A stretch of DNA of 32,435 nt, taken from Flammeovirgaceae bacterium (GTDB lineage: Bacteria; Bacteroidota; Bacteroidia; Cytophagales; Flammeovirgaceae). How positions within the stretch are numbered: the first letter of the stretch is position 1; every line of letters begins with the position of its first letter. Positions 27,276-32,435 of the stretch are shown piece by piece. Below the pieces are notes generated by a model. The model was not told the DNA's origin. It saw only the letters and a list, made by a program, of their open reading frames with translations, and searched no databases. The position numbers and the translations under genes are program-made. The stretch lies in NCBI GenBank assembly GCA_019634305.1, contig JAHQVQ010000429.1, positions 1 to 32,435 on the forward strand. The letters are read 5' to 3'.

Positions 27276-27318
27276 AAAAAAAGGAATTGGTTTTTAATTT
27301 AAATCAATTCCTTTTTTT
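27276..27318. terminator. Bidirectional terminator between the PIG-L gene and cysH
   Basis: A 14 bp perfect stem (seven A, GGAATTG / CAATTCC, seven T) with a 15-base AT-rich loop lies between two convergent stops. The A and T runs give a T tract in both directions, so it can end both transcripts. Confidence 0.85.
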
Positions 27319-27337
27319 ATGATCAGTTGGCAACTCC

Positions 27338-28033
27338 TTACACTGCCACCTGAATATTTTTTTTCTGATTATGTAATCCACATTCAGTTTTACTGGTGGC
27401 TTTCCATCTTCCTGTTCTTCCTTCTCCTTTTGAAGTACAATGCATACAACCCACTGAACCATAGCCTTTGCTTAAAAGTGGATTTCTTGGCAAGTTGTAT
27501 TTAGCTATATGCTTGTTGACTTCCTCCAGAGAAACATCTATTATCGGATGGAATTTTAATATTTCCTTAGTTTGTTCAAAAACTGATTTTCCGTTTCTAA
27601 ATTCATTTTGTTGACCAATTAATCCTGAAATCCAAACCTGATGCTTTTCTTTCAGACTATTGAGTGGTAAAACTTTGTTTACTGAGCAACACAAATCAGG
27701 GTTTTCCTTCCATATCTGATTTTCTGTGGTAAACTTATTATGCAATTTATCAGGGTTAAGGTCTATAATTTCAATCCCCAATAAATCCTGCAAATGGTTT
27801 TTATAATTTAATGTTTCCTGAAAGTGATAATTTGTATTGATAAAATAAACTTTCTGGTTTTTATTAATTTTGCTGATCAAATGCAACAAATAAACAGAAG
27901 TTGTTCCAAATGAAGAAGTCATTAAAACCTGATTTTTTGGAAAATCCTGGTACAACAGTCCAAGTCTTTCTTCTGGTTTTAATTTATTGTAAAGTAAATT
28001 AAGCGACTCCGTTTCAATTTCCTGTGTCTCCAT
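27338..28033 (-). CDS. cysH: Assimilatory APS reductase (CysH family, iron-sulfur type)
   Basis: The protein reduces activated sulfate to sulfite using thioredoxin. It belongs to the CysH family: SFGTTSVYLLHLI (P-loop-like PP motif), YFINTNYHFQETL and the C-terminal ECGLH with the catalytic Cys near residue 218. Numbered from the ATG at 28033, Cys115-Cys116 and Cys196/Cys199 form the CC-x79-CxxC pattern that binds a [4Fe-4S] cluster. That cluster marks the APS-using enzymes (EC 1.8.4.10) as opposed to PAPS reductases. The frame extends to a TTG at 28051, but ATG 28033 is preferred; it overlaps the end of the sirohaem gene by 20 bp, implying translational coupling. It is last in the sulfur operon. 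Confidence 0.9.
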   Translation of the reverse strand: METQEIETESLNLLYNKLKPEERLGLLYQDFPKNQVLMTSSFGTTSVYLLHLISKINKNQKVYFINTNYHFQETLNYKNHLQDLLGIEIIDLNPDKLHNKFTTENQIWKENPDLCCSVNKVLPLNSLKEKHQVWISGLIGQQNEFRNGKSVFEQTKEILKFHPIIDVSLEEVNKHIAKYNLPRNPLLSKGYGSVGCMHCTSKGEGRTGRWKATSKTECGLHNQKKNIQVAV

Positions 28034-28640
28034 TTTTATCATTCTTCTCAATTAGGTTTGAAGTAATTTGATTAAGGACGTCTATTTTATGCTGGAAATC
28101 TCCTTTAAGACTGTCTCTTATTATTTTTAGTCTATCAAGCGTTTCAGTAATATTTTCTGGTAAAATATCTTCCAGAAGCATTCTAAATCTTTTGGCAAAT
28201 GTTGGTGATTTTCCATTGGTGGAAATTGCCACTTTAAGATCACCTTTAGTTACAATCGATCCTAAATAAAAATCACACAGATCTGGCGTATCAGCTACAT
28301 TCGTAAGGATATTTCTGGCAACAGCCATTTCCCGAATTCCCATATTAATTTTATTGTCGTCAGTAGCCACAATCACCAGCTTTTTCCCTTCCAAATCTCC
28401 TTCTTCAAAATTTCTTTTGTGAACAATCACCTGCTCATGTCTTCCTGCTATTTCAGCAACCTCCTCTATAAACTCAGGAGCAACCAGGGTTATTCTTGCA
28501 TTTGGGCTGCTTTTCATAATATATCTCATTTTCTCAGCTCCTGCATCTCCTCCTCCTACAATCAGGATATCGAATTTGTCCAGCTTCAGGAAAACCGGAT
28601 AAAGTACATTTCGAGATATATTTTCAACTGATTGATCCAT
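28014..28640 (-). CDS. Precorrin-2 dehydrogenase / sirohydrochlorin ferrochelatase (CysG N-terminal half)
   Basis: The 208-residue protein matches the Met8p/SirC/CysG-N family. A Rossmann domain with LYPVFLKLDKFDILIVGGGDAGAEK binds NAD. The block KLVIVATDDNKINMGIREMA carries the family's conserved Asp at the active site; DLCDFYLGSIVTKGDLKVAISTNGKSPTFAKRFR and a helical C-terminus follow. It oxidises precorrin-2 to sirohydrochlorin and inserts iron, making sirohaem. The C-terminal methyltransferase half of CysG is a separate gene upstream (28748-29509). A 6 bp stem-loop lies immediately before the start. Products serve the sulfite reductase at the head of the operon. Confidence 0.9.
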   Translation of the reverse strand: MDQSVENISRNVLYPVFLKLDKFDILIVGGGDAGAEKMRYIMKSSPNARITLVAPEFIEEVAEIAGRHEQVIVHKRNFEEGDLEGKKLVIVATDDNKINMGIREMAVARNILTNVADTPDLCDFYLGSIVTKGDLKVAISTNGKSPTFAKRFRMLLEDILPENITETLDRLKIIRDSLKGDFQHKIDVLNQITSNLIEKNDKNGDTGN

Positions 28641-28645
28641 ATTTT

Positions 28646-28660
28646 ATAGCGAACCGCTAT
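28646..28660 (-). promoter_or_regulatory. Stem-loop immediately before the sirohaem synthase start
   Basis: ATAGCG-GTT-CGCTAT forms a six-pair hairpin with a three-base loop ending six bases before the ATG, within the 107 bp space between cobA and this gene. It could tune translation or mRNA processing. There is no T run, so it is not a terminator. Confidence 0.4.
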
Positions 28661-28747
28661 TGGTTTTTAATGAGAAACAATTGTAAGTATCTGAATTTCA
28701 TGTGGCAAATAACTTACTAATTCCCAATACCTATTTTAGTCTAACAC

Positions 28748-29509
28748 CTATCCTTCGTAGTAATAATTCTGTGAAACATACTCCATTACAAATTCCGGAT
28801 GAAGCTTAACCACCTCTCCAATAATAATAATGGCAGGGGTTCCTATTTTTCCTGATTCCGCCTTTTCCACAATACTATCCATTGTTCCCACTACTATTTT
28901 CTCTTCAGGCAATGAGCCATTCTGTATAATCAGAACTGGAGTTTCAGCTTTTCCTAAGGCTTTAAATAATTTTGAAATCTGAGAAAGTTTTTTCATTCCC
29001 ATCAAAACCACCAAAGTAGCATTTGTGCTTGCTGCCACTTTTATATCCCCAGTCAACTCACTCTCACTTCCAGTAGCTGTAGTTACCCAAAAACTATGGG
29101 TTATTTCTCTTCTGGTTAAGGGAATATTTTGCAAACCAGCCAAAGAAGTGGCACTGGAAATTCCGGGAATTACTTCCACTTCAATCCCAAAGCTTTCTGC
29201 ATATTCTTTCTCCTCATGCCCTCTTCCAAAAATAAATGGATCTCCACCTTTAAGTCTCACAACATTACCCTTTATAAGCACCTGAGAAACAATTATCTCA
29301 TTAATTTTTTGTTGCTTATAACTATGAGCACCCGACCTCTTCCCCACAAATATTTTGGTTGCATTTTCTGGAACATAATCTAATAAGTCCTTATGTACCA
29401 GAGCATCGTAAAGCACTACTCTCGCATTTTGCAGTGCTTTTACTCCTTTTACACTTATCAGATCCGGATCTCCGGGTCCTGCTCCAACCAACGTAAGTTT
29501 TTTTACCAT
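28748..29509 (-). CDS. cobA: Uroporphyrinogen-III C-methyltransferase
   Basis: This SAM-dependent enzyme methylates uroporphyrinogen III twice to give precorrin-2, the first committed step to sirohaem. The family blocks are clear: VGAGPGDPDLISVKGVKAL, VLYDALV, RLKGGDPFIFGRGHEE and VIPGISSATSLAGLQNIPLTRR, plus the LVVLMGMKKL segment. The frame opens with a TTG directly after the sulfite reductase stop; the ATG three bases later (29509) gives the standard N-terminus. Spacing of 3 bp to the upstream stop shows tight coupling to sulfite reductase. Length (about 253 residues) is standard for the single-domain enzyme. Adjacent sulfur genes point to sirohaem and not cobalamin as its product's use. 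Confidence 0.94.
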   Translation of the reverse strand: MVKKLTLVGAGPGDPDLISVKGVKALQNARVVLYDALVHKDLLDYVPENATKIFVGKRSGAHSYKQQKINEIIVSQVLIKGNVVRLKGGDPFIFGRGHEEKEYAESFGIEVEVIPGISSATSLAGLQNIPLTRREITHSFWVTTATGSESELTGDIKVAASTNATLVVLMGMKKLSQISKLFKALGKAETPVLIIQNGSLPEEKIVVGTMDSIVEKAESGKIGTPAIIIIGEVVKLHPEFVMEYVSQNYYYEG

Positions 29510-29512
29510 CAA

Positions 29513-31660
29513 TTAGGCTTTATAATACTCATCAATTACCAACTTACCCTCCTGGTTTTTATCTTGTTGGATTTGTTTTTTTCTGTGTGATAATACCTCC
29601 TCGAAAAACTTAACTCCTCTCTCAAGATAGCTTTCTGCAAATTTTTTGGAAGGCTCTTGTTTGTTCAACTGAAGAACATCTTCCTCAAAAGAACCTTCAA
29701 ATTTAAACTTACCAGTAGAAACAAAATGCTTGTCAAAATCACGGATAATTCCGATTTGAGTATTACATTTTACATCATCACTCAGTAAAAGTGCCTTGGC
29801 AGCAATAATTTTTATATTATAAGCATGGTAAATAGCATCAGCAAAATGACCCTCACCAATTGCTTCTTTTGCCAAGCTAATTTTGGTTTCTGCATCTTTC
29901 AAAATCAGCCCGATCATATCGTACATTACACCAGCACATTCTCCAACTCCAATAGCTAATTTAAATTCTTCAGTATCTCCCCAATCAACAAAATCTTCGG
30001 CAACCAACTCAGATGTATCTGCAAGAGGTTTCAATAAATCGTAAAAATACCTTTTTCCCAATCGGTAGAAGTAGTCATTAAAATATTCGCCTTCTTCTTT
30101 CTTATCCTCAAAATCATTTAAAACCCATCTGATGGCTTCAATAATTTTCTTAGAAGGAAGTTTGATCACTTTTTCAGCCACAAAACCTTTTCCACTTGGA
30201 TCAACCCCACCACCAATCACCACTTGCATCGCTGGTATAACCAAAGCCCCTTTTTTTATAGAACTTCCATGGAACCCAATATTTGCAGCCATATGTTGAC
30301 CACATGAGTTCATACATCCACTTATCTTAAATTTAACCTGAGAATCAAATACAAGATCATGGTATTCTTTTCTAATCATTTTTTCTATCTCAACTGAAAG
30401 AACAGTACTATTCGATACTCCTAAATTACAAGTATCTGTACCAGGGCAGGCAGTAATATCAGCAGCAGAATTGAAACCTGGTTGAGCCAGATTTAATTCA
30501 TATAATTTATTGAAAATGACCGGAAGTGCTTCTTTTTTAATGTATTTGAACAACAGGTTTTGATCCACAGTTACCCTGATATCATCTCCTGCATATTCTT
30601 TAATTAAATCAGAAAGCTCTCTTGCGGTATCTGAACTGAAGTTACCAAGAGGTACAAGAGCATACACCCCGTAATATCCTTTTTGCTTTTGTTCGAACAC
30701 ATTAGTTACTAACCAATCTTTGTAAAGTTGCTCATCCAAAACTTTTACTTCTCCAATTTCCTTTTCCGCTGGCAGGCTCACTACCTCTTCTTTAATTTCA
30801 ATTTTTCCAACTTTTGCTTGTAAAGCCTTTCTTTCTTCCTCTACCAATTCTACAATTTTTTTAGCTCCAATTTTTTTAGCTAAAAATTTCATCCTTGCTT
30901 TATTTCTACTGGTTCTTTCTCCATGTCTGTCAAAAACTCTAACTAAAGCCTCAGCAAATGGTAATACTTCTTCTTCCGGTAAAAATTCATACGCAGTGTA
31001 GGCAATCATAGAAAGCGCACCTAAACCACCAGCAATTAGTACTTTAAATCCTTTCTTTTCTACTCCGTCAACAGTTTGAACTCTTGGAATTAAACCTAAA
31101 TCATGGAAATAAGTAAAAGCGGAATCATCATCACTTGAAGAAAGTGCAATTTTAAATTTCCTTCCCATTTCCTGGCAAATAGGATTTCTTAAAAAGAATT
31201 CAAATAACTTTTGTGCGTAAGGGGAAACATCAAAAAGTTCATTTGGGTCTATTCCCGCAACTGCAGAAGCAGTTATATTTCTTACAGTGTTTCCACAAGC
31301 TTCTCTTAGGGTAATATCCGATTCTTCCAAATCGGCCCAAAGTGCGGGCGACTCTTCTACTTTCACATAATGAAGCTGAATATCCTGTCGGGTAGTAAGG
31401 TGCAAGTTTCCATTGCTAAATTTATCGGAAGTAGCCGCAATGGTTTTTAATTGCTTAGAAGTTATTTTTCCATAAGGAATTTTAATCCTTATCATTTGCA
31501 CTCCTAGTTGCCTTTGTCCATAAACCCCTCTGGTTAACCTGAAAAGCTTAAACTTATCTTCTGGAATTTTACCAGCATTAAACTCTTTAATTTTTTCATC
31601 CAGTTCCAGAATATCTTTTCTGGCCTCCTTACTAATGTTCGAATTTGGATTTGTGCTCAT
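29513..31660 (-). CDS. Ferredoxin-type sulfite reductase with a fused C-terminal HEPN domain
   Basis: From the ATG at 31660 the protein has 715 residues. The first ~560 are a sirohaem/[4Fe-4S] nitrite-sulfite reductase: two ferredoxin-like halves (FKLFRLTRGVYGQRQLGVQMIR; GYYGVYALVPLGNFS) and sirohaem-binding repeats. The cluster ligands are C405, C411, C449 and C453 (CPGTDTC, CMNSC). It reduces sulfite to sulfide with six electrons, probably from ferredoxin. Residues ~580-710 are helical with DAIYHAYNIKIIAAKALLLS and R640-x4-H645, matching the HEPN domain. The sulfur genes around it favour sulfite over nitrite. The in-frame ATG at 31702 lies inside a terminator hairpin and is rejected. Expression is probably set by the two upstream attenuators. 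Confidence 0.9.
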   Translation of the reverse strand: MSTNPNSNISKEARKDILELDEKIKEFNAGKIPEDKFKLFRLTRGVYGQRQLGVQMIRIKIPYGKITSKQLKTIAATSDKFSNGNLHLTTRQDIQLHYVKVEESPALWADLEESDITLREACGNTVRNITASAVAGIDPNELFDVSPYAQKLFEFFLRNPICQEMGRKFKIALSSSDDDSAFTYFHDLGLIPRVQTVDGVEKKGFKVLIAGGLGALSMIAYTAYEFLPEEEVLPFAEALVRVFDRHGERTSRNKARMKFLAKKIGAKKIVELVEEERKALQAKVGKIEIKEEVVSLPAEKEIGEVKVLDEQLYKDWLVTNVFEQKQKGYYGVYALVPLGNFSSDTARELSDLIKEYAGDDIRVTVDQNLLFKYIKKEALPVIFNKLYELNLAQPGFNSAADITACPGTDTCNLGVSNSTVLSVEIEKMIRKEYHDLVFDSQVKFKISGCMNSCGQHMAANIGFHGSSIKKGALVIPAMQVVIGGGVDPSGKGFVAEKVIKLPSKKIIEAIRWVLNDFEDKKEEGEYFNDYFYRLGKRYFYDLLKPLADTSELVAEDFVDWGDTEEFKLAIGVGECAGVMYDMIGLILKDAETKISLAKEAIGEGHFADAIYHAYNIKIIAAKALLLSDDVKCNTQIGIIRDFDKHFVSTGKFKFEGSFEEDVLQLNKQEPSKKFAESYLERGVKFFEEVLSHRKKQIQQDKNQEGKLVIDEYYKA

Positions 31661-31688
31661 TTTGGTTGATATATATATTTTTTGAGAT

Positions 31689-31718
31689 AAAAAAACCTTC
31701 ATATTTAAAATAGGAAGG
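31689..31718 (-). terminator. Attenuator terminator 2, directly before sulfite reductase
   Basis: Read on minus, CCTTC pairs with GAAGG, with an inner TATT/AATA helix after one mismatch, followed by seven T. It lies between the poly-Cys leader gene and the sulfite reductase start at 31660. A terminator ahead of the operon it serves implies conditional read-through. Confidence 0.8.
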
Positions 31719-31782
31719 CTTACACTTTTTATGATTAACTTTTAATAAAATTAAAATCAATCGGAATGTATGAAGCCTTCCT
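31712..31782 (-). promoter_or_regulatory. Candidate antiterminator helix 2
   Basis: AGGAAGGCTT at 31773-31782 (codons 20-24 of the poly-Cys leader) and AAGCCTTCCT at 31712-31721 are perfectly complementary over 10 bp. Their pairing takes up the 5' arm of the following terminator (31714-31718), so the two structures exclude each other. A further 6 bp hairpin (TGCTGT/ACAGCA, 31788-31804) covers the last Cys codons. Confidence 0.75.
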
Positions 31783-31843
31783 TAAGCTGCTGTATTTCAC
31801 AGCAACAACAACAATTACAACAACAATAATTAAAACAATTCAT
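31757..31843 (-). CDS. Poly-cysteine leader peptide (28 residues)
   Basis: A short frame from ATG 31843 to TGA 31757-31759 encodes 28 residues, with Cys at positions 3, 7-9 and 11-15 (nine in all; eight TGT codons and one TGC) followed by EIQQLKEGFIHSD. Such density cannot be chance. The position ahead of a sulfite reductase operon, with an alternative terminator after it, marks it as a cysteine-sensing leader peptide. When charged tRNA-Cys is short, a ribosome stalled in the Cys run leaves codons 20-24 free to form the antiterminator. When Cys is plentiful, the ribosome runs to the stop and covers them. There is no Shine-Dalgarno sequence, as usual in Bacteroidota. A metal-binding mini-protein is a less likely alternative. 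Confidence 0.82.
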   Translation of the reverse strand: MNCFNYCCCNCCCCCEIQQLKEGFIHSD

Positions 31844-31885
31844 GTGAGTTTGATTAAGAATAAGGTGAAAATATATAGTATGGTC

Positions 31886-31917
31886 AAAAAAAAAGCCTTT
31901 CCAGATGGAAAGGCTTT
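31886..31917 (-). terminator. Attenuator terminator 1
   Basis: Read on minus, AAAGCCTTTCC pairs perfectly with GGAAAGGCTTT (11 bp, four-base loop), and the T tract runs nine bases counting the end of the stem. It follows the Cys-Cys-Met-Met leader gene by 23 bp and precedes the poly-Cys leader gene by 42 bp. Confidence 0.85.
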
Positions 31918-31966
31918 AGTATTTTGAATATGTACTAAATTTAATGACGTAATGACACACCTTTCC
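31907..31966 (-). promoter_or_regulatory. Candidate antiterminator helix 1
   Basis: GGAAAGG at 31960-31966 (codons 25-27 of the first leader) is complementary to CCTTTCC at 31907-31913, the 5' arm of terminator 1, with one extra U-G pair. The helix is weaker than in the second unit (7-8 pairs) but has the same placement relative to leader codons, stop codon and terminator. Confidence 0.6.
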
Positions 31967-32039
31967 TATAGAAAACCAGCATCATACAACAGCTATGATG
32001 GGCATTTGGTCGACTTTGGAATGGAGTGTTATTAAACAT
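31941..32039 (-). CDS. Cys-Cys-Met-Met leader peptide (32 residues)
   Basis: A frame from ATG 32039 to TAA 31941-31943 encodes 32 residues, with His14-His15-Ser16-Cys17-Cys18-Met19-Met20 in its middle and RKGVSLRH at its end. Cys, Met and His are the rarest residues, and adjacent Cys-Cys-Met-Met before a sulfur operon suggests a leader sensing both sulfur amino acids. The regulatory codons end 13 nt before the antiterminator strand, nearly the same as in the poly-Cys leader. On its own a short frame like this is weak evidence; the terminator after it and the repeated architecture raise confidence. No Shine-Dalgarno sequence is seen. Confidence 0.62.
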   Translation of the reverse strand: MFNNTPFQSRPNAHHSCCMMLVFYRKGVSLRH

Positions 32040-32162
32040 AAAATCGATATTTAAACTTATTTCTGACTACAATATTAAAGACTAAACAAAACCCATGCAA
32101 GCTTTTTTTATTATTTAATATATTAATATGCTAATAAATCAATTGATCTTTTGCAAATCTGT

Positions 32163-32230
32163 CAGATAAATTACGGATTAGTTGAAAAACTAGTATAAGT
32201 TTTTTCATTTTAATTTTTCAACTTTATCTG
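32163..32230. repeat. Long imperfect inverted repeat upstream of the sulfur operon
   Basis: CAGATAAA and GTTGAAAAA on the left are matched in mirrored order by TTTTTCAAC and TTTATCTG on the right: 17 pairs, interrupted by a 10-base bulge on one side, around a 24-base loop. It lies within the 313 bp space between the preceding gene's stop and the first leader gene, where the operon promoter must be. Confidence 0.5.
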
Positions 32231-32303
32231 CTAACTCCAAGATTTATTTTAAAGTTCATTTGTCTTAGTTTTTTTCATAGTGGATATATAAAAGTTTACT
32301 AAC

Positions 32304-32327
32304 AAAAAAACCCGGATATACCGGGTT
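32304..32327 (-). terminator. Terminator of the gene entering from the right edge
   Basis: Read on minus, AACCCGG pairs with CCGGGTT around a five-base loop and is followed by a T run (seven T counting the stem end). It lies 25 bp after the stop of the truncated gene. Confidence 0.85.
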
Positions 32328-32352
32328 AAAGAGCTTGTTTAAGCTTCAAATA

Positions 32353-32435
32353 TTATATTAAAACCGCCCATTTCAAGAACCTCAGTCCAGTATTTTCATT
32401 TACAATAGCACTGCTACTGAATGTTGGCTCAGCCA
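32353..32435 (-). CDS. C-terminal end of an unidentified protein (truncated by window edge)
   Basis: One minus-strand frame is open from the window edge to a TAA at 32353-32355, giving 26 residues that end GLRFLKWAVLI. The other two frames close at once or soon after. The terminator just downstream supports a gene ending here. Too little is visible to name a family. Confidence 0.55.
   Translation of the reverse strand, partial: AEPTFSSSAIVNENTGLRFLKWAVLI

Noticed and set aside
31661-31702. ATG 31702 as the start of sulfite reductase
   Set aside because: It lies inside the terminator hairpin and its following codons are the T run; the family's conserved part starts after ATG 31660.
31757-31843. 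Poly-Cys peptide as a metallothionein-like or secreted Cys-rich protein
   Set aside because: It is very short. Its 3' part doubles as an antiterminator strand and a terminator follows, which a leader peptide explains better.

Overview
The window looks like chromosome of a low-GC Bacteroidota member, probably of the Cytophagales type. The grounds are the family content: a BT_3928-type DoxX protein, a doubled DUF1599 protein, DUF2911, an alginate-export-like porin, a split CysG and a HEPN-tailed sulfite reductase. AT-rich leaders with little Shine-Dalgarno sequence fit too. Genus and species cannot be read from the sequence. I saw no tRNA, rRNA, CRISPR array, insertion sequence or phage gene.

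Layout. Positions 1-6200 hold the 3' end of a histidine kinase gene, then a minus-strand run: aldo/keto reductase, MobA-like nucleotidyltransferase, outer-membrane porin and an M1 aminopeptidase lipoprotein. Positions 6700-12000 hold a divergent block. BT_3928/DoxX and DUF1599 are on minus; folP, the c-di-AMP synthase cdaA and a GT-C-like membrane protein are on plus. Positions 12000-18230 (minus) carry glgX, a TRAP permease pair without a binding protein, and lysS. Positions 18800-27260 (mostly plus) carry a three-part SUMF1/glucosaminidase/SPOR envelope protein, folA, a guanine-deaminase-like enzyme, a SAM hydrolase (DUF62), a DUF2911 protein and a large PIG-L protein, with one small coiled-coil gene on minus. 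Positions 27338-32040 (minus) form a sulfate-assimilation operon: sulfite reductase, uroporphyrinogen-III methyltransferase, precorrin-2 dehydrogenase/ferrochelatase and an iron-sulfur APS reductase. The methyltransferase and dehydrogenase make the sirohaem used by the first enzyme; the last supplies its sulfite.

The most striking feature is the leader of the sulfur operon. Two unannotated mini-genes lie in tandem ahead of sulfite reductase. One encodes a 32-residue peptide with Cys-Cys-Met-Met. The other encodes a 28-residue peptide with nine cysteines, eight of them in a 9-residue stretch. Each is followed by an intrinsic terminator whose 5' arm can instead pair with the end of the preceding mini-gene. 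This is the architecture of ribosome-mediated transcription attenuation, here apparently as two gates in series sensing sulfur amino acids. The upstream ATG at 31702 in the sulfite reductase frame lies inside the second terminator, so the start is placed at 31660.

A second unexplained layer is a dispersed 93-107 bp intergenic repeat (three full copies, two fragments) and a related 14 bp palindrome, AAGyACnnGTrCTT, found at six intergenic sites.
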